A stretch of 30,095 bases of DNA, taken from positions 1 through 30,095 of the forward strand of contig JAQWJM010000090.1 of the NCBI GenBank assembly GCA_029248335.1, written 5' to 3'. Under the pieces are notes generated by a model. It had not been told where the DNA came from. It ran no database searches and saw only the letters and a program-made list of their open reading frames with translations. Made by a program: the position numbers and the translations under genes. Positions 9,601 through 15,376 of the stretch are shown here, piece after piece. The DNA is from UBA12014 sp029248335 (GTDB lineage Bacteria; Planctomycetota; Phycisphaerae; Phycisphaerales; SM1A02). Within the stretch, counting starts at the first letter, position 1. Each line of letters starts with the position of its first letter.

Positions 9601-9876
9601 CACCCGGCTGCCGACCAGGCTGTCGACGCCGTCCTCCGTCGCGTGGTCGGACGCCGTGGGTTCCTCCACGATCGTCGCCTCGACGAACTCGAGGATCTCG
9701 AGGACTTCGTCCCGAATCGAATCCTGATCCTCCGCGTCCATCACATAGTCACTGCGATCCGCGCGTGGAAGGACGCTTGCGGCGTCGAAGAGTTCTCGGA
9801 TCCGGGCGCCGCGTCGCGACGCCATGTCACCGGTCGGATCTCCGCTCGATCCTGAATCGTCGTCCTCGATGCTCAC
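6610..9876 (-). CDS. Transmembrane Ser/Thr protein kinase with C-terminal beta-propeller repeats
   Basis: This 1088-residue protein has an acidic N-terminal extension (1-92) and a complete Hanks-type kinase domain (about 94-370): glycine loop GTGGTS (102-107), lysine in VAIK (K124), HRDLKPAN (219-226), DFG (239-241) and the MAPEQ segment (269-273). One membrane helix follows at about 393-415. The remaining 650 residues consist of repeated WD40/PQQ-like strands (for example FSPDGGRLAVVGRE, VISAGQDGALFISR), which should fold as one or more propellers on the far side of the membrane. The start is GTG at 9876 and overlaps the sigma factor stop by four bases (GTGA), so translation is probably coupled. 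In Planctomycetes, ECF sigma factors are often encoded beside such kinases; here the kinase is likely to sense an external or envelope cue and act on that sigma factor. The ligand is unknown. Confidence 0.9.
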   Translation of the reverse strand: MSIEDDDSGSSGDPTGDMASRRGARIRELFDAASVLPRADRSDYVMDAEDQDSIRDEVLEILEFVEATIVEEPTASDHATEDGVDSLVGSRVGDFELVRLIGTGGTSVVFEARQRRPDRVVAIKVLRSGFAGPRMRRRFEREVEITGKLQHPGIARVLASGVVAIGRRESPWLAMEFVPEARPLTRYAAEEDLGIAARIKLVREAIDAIRYAHGRGVIHRDLKPANILVDGAGSVRVIDFGIARLDDSSSRADTLATMPGQVLGTVPFMAPEQIDAGVDGVDVRTDEYSLGVVVYLLLAGRMPYELVDCGIVEAARRIRSLEPAALRRHAPGVDRDLEQVVRKMLEKSPGDRYPSVEAVGLELESWSVGLPVLARPISGPARLWRLSRRNPIPAGLVGTMMLIIVATVVILSVMLDRETSLRRTAISAAAEANLASAISAHAAGDIASMEIRLEDIPESDRGWVYRWLAADIDPSVMSITGFSGDVIDLDLIENPPSGSNDWLIVSNYPGLFAVDSLTGEEIWFTPWLEPSDGWRHAVIESRGLIADVDLHGRVRLVRLDTGVGVAMTMLPEPIGEIVSSPSGEELLAVGETGNLYVLDVPTLEVLRETDTGSESCRSGVWLADGRIVVGTREGQVLVFDSDLNPGGSVFETESLAIRVDKTDDDRLVAVGFGDGRTVILRARDWTVEQELLGGKAGIFGIAFDPDGRAVHTVGTDDSIRTFDLLTGEQTMMIGSSQGYVWSVAADGNGDHLWTGGKDGSVRKWRRSSGGLTLPEETRPAVAAFEPNGSRFVVVGENGRMYLGDAELGIWDRSWPGERGLAIDGRATSIRWIEDDLLFVGCRSSGLWIVDPVTGASRNVIVTGSVSEIARHPDGGVIVGFGDGRLSHVDADGNVLRTARFPIPEQPHEIPSIRRRMAVSPTTRELAIVSASRHGKTGKIDLDSWDLVWSPEKSAVSYDFDIDFSPDGGRLAVVGRERPQNVAVFDFEQDDYVGRIAGHLSNATHVEFIEDGTRVISAGQDGALFISRPEDSRPIAKLRQLDHAIRWMTISKDETFILVVTEIGVHVVRAPKSSEDRTSVADPFAATAR

Positions 9877-10448
9877 GGTTCGTCGGCCTCGGCGAGTCTT
9901 CGTTGGAGAAACGCCTTCGCAAACGTCCAGTCACGACGCACTCTCGACACCGGAATCTCGAGGATGGAAGCCGTCTGTTCGTTGTTGAGTCCCATGAACC
10001 AGCGAAAACGCGCGATCTCCGCCGCATTCGCGTCGATCTTGAAGAGATCGTCGATGGCGCCGATGAGCCCCCGCGACGCCACTTCCGTGGCTCGATCGTA
10101 ATCCGCCAGCTCACCGGCGAAGATCGACAACGAGACGGGAAACTTGCCACCACCCCGCTTCAACGCCTTGCGTCCTCGCGAACGATCGATCAGGAATTGC
10201 TCCATCGCCCGGATCGCGGCCCCGAAGAAGTGACGCCGGTTGTCCCAGGACGCAGGCGCATTGCGGGCGATCCGAAGGAAGACCTCGTGGACGACTTCGG
10301 TCGGTTCGAGCCCACCCTCTCCGTCGCCTCGTTTCAACGAATTGCCGGCCATGATCCGAAGATCCTCGTAGACCATGACCCACATCTGCCGAGCCGCTTC
10401 GTCGTCGCCGGTCAGTGCGTCGTTGAATATGTTCGTGAGTTCAGCCAA
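9873..10448 (-). CDS. ECF-type RNA polymerase sigma factor
   Basis: This sigma-70 family factor resembles the Planctomycetes-rich Sigma70_ECF group. Region 2 is visible in EPTEVVHEVFLRIARN and NRRHFFGAAIRAMEQFLIDRSRGR. Region 4 is the helix-turn-helix FMGLNNEQTASILEIPVSRVRRDWTFAKAFLQRRL. The start chosen is TTG at 10448, giving 191 residues and beginning MAELTNIFND. It is preceded by an AAGGGG Shine-Dalgarno sequence at good spacing and matches the usual family N-terminus. The frame is open further to another TTG at 10538 (221 residues), but that adds an uncharacteristic leader and would cross an AT-rich promoter-like stretch. The stop overlaps the kinase start, and no separate anti-sigma gene is seen. 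The kinase is therefore the probable regulator. Confidence 0.88.
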   Translation of the reverse strand: MAELTNIFNDALTGDDEAARQMWVMVYEDLRIMAGNSLKRGDGEGGLEPTEVVHEVFLRIARNAPASWDNRRHFFGAAIRAMEQFLIDRSRGRKALKRGGGKFPVSLSIFAGELADYDRATEVASRGLIGAIDDLFKIDANAAEIARFRWFMGLNNEQTASILEIPVSRVRRDWTFAKAFLQRRLAEADEP

Positions 10449-10604
10449 TGCCGCCCCTTGGAAGATTCCGGCGAAGATGCGTTCCGGAACTCGTAAAATA
10501 AAGCCTCCGGCTCCAAACTTTCCGCCATTCTCCGCCAAATCCGGGATTCGCCCGACCGGTCGACCATGCCGGAATCGATGGTCCGAAAATGAAGGTTCTC
10601 AGAC
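10449..10604. promoter_or_regulatory. Divergent promoter region between sigma factor and MBL-fold hydrolase
   Basis: In this 156-base GC-rich gap, the only AT-rich patch is at 10491-10504. On the plus strand it contains TAAAAT (10494-10499), a five-of-six match to a -10 box, and it reads TATTTT-like on the minus strand. No good -35 is visible at 17 bases for either direction, which would fit dependence on an alternative sigma factor, possibly the ECF factor encoded here. That last point is speculation. Confidence 0.35.
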
Positions 10605-11462
10605 ATGAGTGAACAGACCTGGAAGTGGCGGGTTCTCCGAGCGGGCGGGCTCCGGCTGGACGGCGGAGGCATGTTCGGGATCATTCCGAAGGCGATGTGG
10701 TCGGGCTGGACCACCCCCGACGAAGAGAATCGGATCGGCCTCTCCACCAACTGCCTTCTGCTCGAGAACGGTACGAGGCGGGTGCTCGTCGAGACGGGAT
10801 GCGGTGACAAGTGGACCGAGCGGGAGCGTGCCAACTACGGTCTGGAATCGAGAACCGTCATGGACGCGCTGCTCGAGCAGGACGTCGATCCCGATTCGAT
10901 CGACACCGTGATCACGACGCACCTTCATTTCGATCACGCCGGAGGATTGACGACCTGGGATGGTGCTGATCCGGCGGAGATGAGCGTCGCGGGAACGTCG
11001 CCTCGTCCGGTCTTCCGAAACGCCGAGGTGGTGGTGCAGCGCCGTGAATGGGAGGACGCCCTGGCGAATCGAAGCACCATGACCCGGACCTACCTTCGAA
11101 CACATCTCGATCCGATCGCCGATCGAGTGCGCCTGATCGAAGGTGACGAGGAGGTCCTCCCCGGAATCCGCGTCGAGCCCCTGATCGGTCACACCTGGGG
11201 GATGCAGGGTGTCTTCATCGATACCGATGATGGTGGTCTCGTGTTTCCCGGCGACCTCATTCCGACGGTTCATCATGTCCACCCATCGGCGAGCCTCGCC
11301 TACGACATGCTTCCGTACGAATCGATGCGGACGAAACTCGGGTTCCTTCCCCGTGCCGCGGAACATCGATGGACCGTGGTGCTCGACCACGAACCCGATC
11401 GCCCGGTGATCCGGATCGCCGAGGGCGAACGCGGGCGATACGTGATCGAATCGGTTTCATGA
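10605..11462 (+). CDS. MBL-fold metallo-hydrolase
   Basis: This 285-residue cytoplasmic protein of the metallo-beta-lactamase superfamily has no signal peptide. The metal motif is THLHFDHAGG (H106, H108, D110, H111). A third His lies in PLIGHTWG (about residue 195), a bridging Asp in FPGDLIP, and a last His in VVLDHEPD. The N-terminal part (GGMFGIIPKAMW, then NCLLLENGTRRVLVETGCGDKW) resembles lactonase/hydrolase members of the superfamily such as quorum-quenching AHL lactonases, but the substrate cannot be read from the sequence. A modest AAGG ribosome-binding site precedes the ATG. The gene is transcribed away from the sigma factor and is followed 13 bases later by an unusual AT-rich hairpin. 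Confidence 0.88.
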   Translation: MSEQTWKWRVLRAGGLRLDGGGMFGIIPKAMWSGWTTPDEENRIGLSTNCLLLENGTRRVLVETGCGDKWTERERANYGLESRTVMDALLEQDVDPDSIDTVITTHLHFDHAGGLTTWDGADPAEMSVAGTSPRPVFRNAEVVVQRREWEDALANRSTMTRTYLRTHLDPIADRVRLIEGDEEVLPGIRVEPLIGHTWGMQGVFIDTDDGGLVFPGDLIPTVHHVHPSASLAYDMLPYESMRTKLGFLPRAAEHRWTVVLDHEPDRPVIRIAEGERGRYVIESVS

Positions 11463-11475
11463 ACACCGGATCGAT

Positions 11476-11499
11476 CTGCGTTTAAATTCTTTAAAGCAG
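11476..11499 (+). promoter_or_regulatory. AT-rich dyad after the MBL-fold gene
   Basis: CTGC + TTTAAA (11476-11486, one bulged G at 11480) pairs with TTTAAA + GCAG (11490-11499) around a TTC loop. It is conspicuous because the surroundings are GC-rich. It could be a terminator of the upstream gene (no long T-run follows) or an operator of the LPMO gene. Confidence 0.4.
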
Positions 11500-11612
11500 G
11501 TTTCAACGAGCGTTTTCCGACGACCTCGACGCTTTCAGGAACCTGAAGGCGGGCGAGAACGGTACAGACCGGATGGAGAGATTCGACAGCGGCATCAGCA
11601 TGTCGCACGACT

Positions 11613-11632
11613 CTCCGATTCCTTTTTCGGAG
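11613..11632 (+). promoter_or_regulatory. Hairpin enclosing the LPMO ribosome-binding site
   Basis: CTCCGA (11613-11618) pairs with TCGGAG (11627-11632) around an 8-base T/C-rich loop. The GGAG at 11629-11632, ten bases before the LPMO ATG, is the likely Shine-Dalgarno sequence and lies in the 3' arm. Confidence 0.4.
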
Positions 11633-11642
11633 CGCATCGATC

Positions 11643-13019
11643 ATGAAGAACTTCAAGAGCCTCGGCATCACCGCGATCGCACTTGCGGGCGGAATCACGA
11701 CCGGGCTGTTCAGTCACGGCACGCTTTCGGATCCGCCCAGCCGGATCTACCGTGCCTGGGAAGGTGGATGCATGACCAACCCGGATCCGTTCCTTCAGGG
11801 ACTGATCGACGAGGACGTCGACGCCTGCTGGAACTGGAACGAACTCGTCAACTTCGCGCCTGCCGATTCGTACGACCAGTTCGACGTCCCCTATGACCAG
11901 ATCATTCCCGACGGCCGACTGGCCAGCGCGAACAACCCGCGGTTCTTCGCGTTCGACGCGGTGAGCGATCAGTGGCCGACGACCCCCGTCGAACCGGGAT
12001 CCTTCGAGATGAAGATCCACGCGTCGACCCCGCACAATCCGCTCAAGATGTACGCGTTCGTCACCACGCCCGATCATGCCTGGGGACAGGAACCGCTCTC
12101 CTGGGGGAAGATGCAGCAGATCCCCGTCGGACCGATCTCGCTCGAAGGGAACGAGTACACGTTCAGCGTGACGCTTCCGCCCCGGGTCGGAAAGCACTCG
12201 ATCTACGTGATCTGGCAGCGGATCGATCCCGTGGGAGAAGGTTTCTACATGCTCGCCGACGTCGACTTCGGCGTCTGCAGCGAGACCTGCGACTGCATCA
12301 GCGATCTCGACATGAACGGTCGCGTGGACGGTGGAGACATGGGCCTCATGCTCGGCGCGTGGGGCGGTCCCGGAGGCGACGTCAACAACGACGGCGTGAC
12401 CAACGGCGCGGATCTCGGCATGCTCCTGGGCGAGTGGGGTTCCTGCAGTCCCGACTGCGATGCCGACGGCGTGTCGGACTACGACGCGATCGAGGCGGGC
12501 GCCGCCGACTGCAACCTCGATGGGATCCCCGACGACTGCCAGGAACAGGTCGACTGCGACGGTGACGGCGTCTGGGACGCGTGCGCGATCGCCGCCGGCG
12601 AGGTCGAGGACTGCAACACCAACCTGATCCCCGACAGTTGTGAGATCGCGGACGGATCGGGGGACGAGGACGGGAACGGGGTGCTCGACGAGTGCCAGCT
12701 CGACGGCTTCACCTACCTCTGGACCGTCACCGGCGACTGGGGGACCGGGTTCACCGCCGATCTCACCATCAACAACGACTCGGGTCAGTGCCTGAGCGGA
12801 TGGGAAGCCCTCTTCGCCGCCGAAACCTTCACGGTGGATTCGGTCTGGAACGGAAAGCTGGTTCCCCGCGACGACGATTTGATCCGGATCGTGAACGAGA
12901 CCTGGAACGGCGACGTCTGTCAGGGCCAGTCGTTCACGATCGGGATGCAGTGCTCCGGATCACCCAGCCCACCCGCGGATCTGATGCTCAATGGAAGCCC
13001 CGTGGAACCGGCTCCCTGA
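11643..13019 (+). CDS. Secreted AA10-like lytic polysaccharide monooxygenase with dockerin-like and CBM2-like domains
   Basis: This 458-residue exported protein begins with a signal peptide of about 24 residues, which would expose His25 as the mature N-terminus (HGTLSDPPSRIYRAW), as the copper histidine brace of AA10 LPMOs requires. The second brace His is probably H131 (STPHNPLKMYAFVT) and the axial aromatic F209 (GFYMLADVDF). Residues 221-268 contain two dockerin-like Ca-loop segments (DLDMNGRVDGGDMGLMLGAWG, with a second copy at DVNNDGVTNGADLGMLLGEWG). Residues 270-350 are Asp/Cys-rich, thrombospondin-3-like calcium repeats. Residues 357-458 resemble a CBM2 cellulose/chitin-binding module (WGTGFTADLTI, SVWNGKL, ETWNGDV, final LMLNGSPV). 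AA10 enzymes oxidatively cut chitin or cellulose; which one is used here is not known. It stands alone, without glycoside hydrolases nearby. Confidence 0.82.
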   Translation: MKNFKSLGITAIALAGGITTGLFSHGTLSDPPSRIYRAWEGGCMTNPDPFLQGLIDEDVDACWNWNELVNFAPADSYDQFDVPYDQIIPDGRLASANNPRFFAFDAVSDQWPTTPVEPGSFEMKIHASTPHNPLKMYAFVTTPDHAWGQEPLSWGKMQQIPVGPISLEGNEYTFSVTLPPRVGKHSIYVIWQRIDPVGEGFYMLADVDFGVCSETCDCISDLDMNGRVDGGDMGLMLGAWGGPGGDVNNDGVTNGADLGMLLGEWGSCSPDCDADGVSDYDAIEAGAADCNLDGIPDDCQEQVDCDGDGVWDACAIAAGEVEDCNTNLIPDSCEIADGSGDEDGNGVLDECQLDGFTYLWTVTGDWGTGFTADLTINNDSGQCLSGWEALFAAETFTVDSVWNGKLVPRDDDLIRIVNETWNGDVCQGQSFTIGMQCSGSPSPPADLMLNGSPVEPAP

Positions 13020-13061
13020 TCCACCTTCCCGCATTCGATCCACCAGACGACCACAAACCCC

Positions 13062-13098
13062 GGTACCGCCTTGCCCCAACACCGGGCGAGGCGGTACC
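13062..13098 (+). terminator. Strong hairpin between the LPMO gene and the next small gene
   Basis: Bases 13062-13076 pair with 13084-13098 in a 15-bp stem with a single G-U wobble and a 7-base loop. It starts 42 bases after the LPMO stop and ends 8 bases before the next ATG. No T-run follows. It can act as a terminator or processing barrier, but TTGCCC (13071) and TACCTT (13095) could also be promoter boxes with 18-base spacing. Confidence 0.5.
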
Positions 13099-13106
13099 TT
13101 GTGGTG

Positions 13107-13316
13107 ATGCATCGCCTTTCCAAAGCGCTGGTGGCGACGATGTTCGCCCTTCCGTTCAGCGACACCGCCATCGTGTTCGCCCAGAACGCGCCTCGGGACC
13201 CCACCATCGGCACCAAGTCGTCCGTATGGATGGGCTATTTCGTCGCCGCGGTGTTCGCGGGCATCCTTCTCCTGCTGACGCTCTTCCCGTCGAAGCGACA
13301 GCACGAGGACCTGTGA
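13107..13316 (+). CDS. Small exported or membrane protein of unknown function
   Basis: This 69-residue protein is not recognised as a named family. The N-terminus (MHRLSKALVATMFALPF) looks like a signal sequence with a possible cut after VFA (about residue 25). A second hydrophobic helix lies at about residues 41-59 (WMGYFVAAVFAGILLLLTLF) and is followed by a short charged tail, KRQHEDL. The mature protein would be a bitopic mini membrane protein. ATG 13107 is chosen because the signal sequence starts there; the same frame is open to 13071. There is no good ribosome-binding site, and the start abuts a hairpin. It is followed at 94 bases by two further small exported proteins. Confidence 0.6.
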   Translation: MHRLSKALVATMFALPFSDTAIVFAQNAPRDPTIGTKSSVWMGYFVAAVFAGILLLLTLFPSKRQHEDL

Positions 13317-13409
13317 TTCCGTCTGAATCCCGAACCGGGTCCGAATGACCCCGCTCGTCACGAGGATGGCTCGTGCGACGTCGACCCACCATTCCACTGG
13401 AGCCTCCGA

Positions 13410-13700
13410 ATGTCCCCTCGCAGCATCAAGGGCCTGCTCGTTCTGAACGGACTGCTGGTCGCGTCCGTCGCAGCGATCACCTTCTCGCCCAACGCCGACG
13501 CCCAGCAGCGCTATCGCGGCAAGTACGCGATGGTCGCCGGACGCGCCCAGGGCTCGTCGCCGTTCATCCTCTACATCGTCGACCAGAACTCGCGACAGCT
13601 CGTCGCGGTCCGATACGACACTTCCAAGCGGGTCCTTGAAGGCATGGGATACGCCGACATCGCCGCGGATGGCGTGGTCGCCCGACAAGCTGGCAAGTGA
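13410..13700 (+). CDS. Small secreted protein of unknown function
   Basis: This 96-residue protein has a clear signal peptide (about residues 1-31, cleavage near ADA-QQ). The mature part of about 65 residues contains FILYIVDQNSRQLVAVRYD and a weakly repeated strand pattern. The start at 13410 has GGAG at suitable distance. A similar strand pattern (EYLYVIDSSDESLLIYSI) occurs in the next gene, so the two may be divergent copies of one domain, perhaps a single beta-propeller-like blade. The next reading frame overlaps its stop by a GTGA, but the preferred next start is 13730. No function can be assigned. Confidence 0.7.
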   Translation: MSPRSIKGLLVLNGLLVASVAAITFSPNADAQQRYRGKYAMVAGRAQGSSPFILYIVDQNSRQLVAVRYDTSKRVLEGMGYADIAADGVVARQAGK

Positions 13701-13729
13701 CGCCGACCGGCGAAAAAGGAAAACGAGAC

Positions 13730-14107
13730 ATGAACCACGACACCAATCAGACGGACACTTCCAACGGCGTCGACGCCAGAAGTCCGCTCAGCCCCTCGGC
13801 CGCGATCCTCTGGGCATCCGCCTTCCTGATCGCGACGCTTGCGATCTTCCAGGCCGGCCATCTCTCGCCGAACCCGGCGTTCGCAGGCATGGCCACGACG
13901 ACCGACGAGGGCTTCTCGCTCGTCACCACTTCGAGTGGCAACGGTCCGAAGGAGAACCCCTACGAGTATCTCTACGTGATCGATTCGAGCGACGAGAGCC
14001 TCCTCATCTATTCGATCCCGAATGCGAACAGCCCCTCGGCCAGCAAACTCGTCCTGATGGGCGGCGCCAACCTTCCCCGTCTGTTCTCCGCGGGCCGCGG
14101 CGGCTGA
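13730..14107 (+). CDS. Small single-pass membrane protein related to its upstream neighbour
   Basis: This 125-residue protein has a hydrophilic N-terminal part of about 24 residues, then one membrane helix (AAILWASAFLIATLAIFQ, about 25-43), and an external part with EYLYVIDSSDESLLIYSIPN. ATG 13730 is preferred over the overlapping GTG at 13697 because an AGGA ribosome-binding site precedes it. The C-terminus (NLPRLFSAGRGG) is short and glycine-rich. The external motif resembles that of the protein encoded just upstream. A strong intrinsic terminator follows 31 bases after the stop, so this gene ends the transcription unit. The function is unknown. Confidence 0.68.
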   Translation: MNHDTNQTDTSNGVDARSPLSPSAAILWASAFLIATLAIFQAGHLSPNPAFAGMATTTDEGFSLVTTSSGNGPKENPYEYLYVIDSSDESLLIYSIPNANSPSASKLVLMGGANLPRLFSAGRGG

Positions 14108-14138
14108 TCGCCGAGCACGAACCCCGGATCACGATCGT

Positions 14139-14176
14139 CGCGAGGGCGTCGCCAACGCGACGCCCTCGCGTTTTTT
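14139..14176 (+). terminator. Strong intrinsic terminator
   Basis: Bases 14139-14151 pair perfectly with 14158-14170 (13 bp, extendable by one C-G pair to a CAAC tetraloop), and six T residues follow. It ends the unit of small exported proteins. Confidence 0.9.
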
Positions 14177-14207
14177 CGACTCCGAATTCCCTCCACCGAG
14201 CCGCCGC

Positions 14208-15134
14208 ATGCGACATCGAACCGTCGACCCCGTGATGGCCCACCGCCGCGCCGCCGAATTCACGACCCGCTCGATCAAGAGCGAAGCCAAGGCGGAAGCC
14301 CTGCGGCTCGCCATGTCGATGGTGGATCTCACCACCCTCGAAGGCGCGGACACGCCGGAGAAGGTCCGAAGCCTCTGCGACCGGGCGCTGCGGCCGCTCC
14401 CCACCAGCTTCGAGCCTCCCCTCCCCCAGGTGGCCGCGGTCTGTGTCTACCCGAGCATGGTCTCGACGGCGAAAAAACGCCTTCTGGACTCCAGAATCAA
14501 GATCGCGAGCGTGGCGACGGCGTTTCCGAGTGGTCAAGCCCCGCTCGAAACGCGGCTGGCCGAGGTCCACGCGGCGGTTGAAGCGGGCGCGGACGAGATC
14601 GACATGGTCATCAATCGAGGCGCTTTCCTCGCAGGGAGATACGACGAGGTGCAGGCCGAGATCGTGGCGGTCAAACGGGCATGTGGACCAGCGCATCTGA
14701 AGATCATTCTGGAGACCGGGGAGCTGGGCACCCTTGATGAGGTCCGGCTTGCCTCGGATCTCGCGATCGAGGCGGCCATCACGGCGCCGTTCTCGGAATC
14801 CGGAATCACGGATGGAGAGATCTTCATCAAGACGTCCACCGGCAAGATCTCACCCGCCGCCACCATGCCCGTCGTTCTGGTGATGCTCGAGGCGATTCGA
14901 GATCACTTCGACAGCACCGGGGTTCGGATCGGAATGAAGCCCGCGGGCGGGATTCGAGCCGCGAAAGCAGCCCTTCACCACCTCGTGATGGTCCGTGAAA
15001 CGCTCGGAACGGCGTGGCTCACCCCCGAGCTCTATCGATTCGGCGCGTCCAGCCTGCTCGACGATCTCGGACGCCAGTTGCTCCGACAGCGAGTCGGTCG
15101 CTACACCGGTTCCGGAGACGTTCCCGGAGCGTGA
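14208..15134 (+). CDS. deoC: Deoxyribose-phosphate aldolase
   Basis: This 308-residue class I aldolase splits 2-deoxyribose-5-phosphate into glyceraldehyde-3-phosphate and acetaldehyde in deoxynucleoside breakdown. The Schiff-base lysine is K208 in EIFIKTSTGK, the proton-relay lysine K244 in GMKPAGGIR and the helper Asp D132 in ADEIDMVIN. The length fits the longer DeoC type rather than the 250-residue E. coli enzyme. The start at 14208 is uncertain; ATG 14235 is also possible, and neither has a clear ribosome-binding site. Only 31 bases separate it from the preceding terminator, so its promoter must overlap that hairpin region. An aldehyde dehydrogenase pair 2 kb downstream could oxidise the acetaldehyde released. 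A kinase gene follows in the same direction. Confidence 0.93.
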   Translation: MRHRTVDPVMAHRRAAEFTTRSIKSEAKAEALRLAMSMVDLTTLEGADTPEKVRSLCDRALRPLPTSFEPPLPQVAAVCVYPSMVSTAKKRLLDSRIKIASVATAFPSGQAPLETRLAEVHAAVEAGADEIDMVINRGAFLAGRYDEVQAEIVAVKRACGPAHLKIILETGELGTLDEVRLASDLAIEAAITAPFSESGITDGEIFIKTSTGKISPAATMPVVLVMLEAIRDHFDSTGVRIGMKPAGGIRAAKAALHHLVMVRETLGTAWLTPELYRFGASSLLDDLGRQLLRQRVGRYTGSGDVPGA

Positions 15135-15216
15135 TTTCCGGAAATGCACGACACCGTCCGACAGACGGAAACGTCGGAAAATTCGCGTTCCTGAGGTTAG
15201 GATCTCGCATGTAGGG

Positions 15217-15245
15217 TTGGAATGCCCTTTCTTTTCTCGTAACAT
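15217..15245 (+). promoter_or_regulatory. Candidate promoter for the small Ser/Thr kinase gene
   Basis: TTGGAA (15217-15222) and TAACAT (15240-15245) are separated by exactly 17 bases and each matches four of six consensus bases. The region is less GC-rich than its surroundings. It would give a leader of about 125 bases. This is a pattern match only. Confidence 0.45.
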
Positions 15246-15376
15246 CTTGGTTCGCGGTTCCACCACTCTTCACGAGTCATTTCTCCCGGAATCGCCGTTC
15301 ATCATCAAATCGCCCTGGCACCGACAAAGGGCTCGATTTCACAGAACCGTTCAGCAATCCCCGCGTCATCAGATTC

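Noticed and set aside
10449..10538. Longer sigma factor starting at TTG 10538
   Set aside because: The extra 30 residues are not typical of the family, and the internal TTG 10448 has a much better ribosome-binding site.
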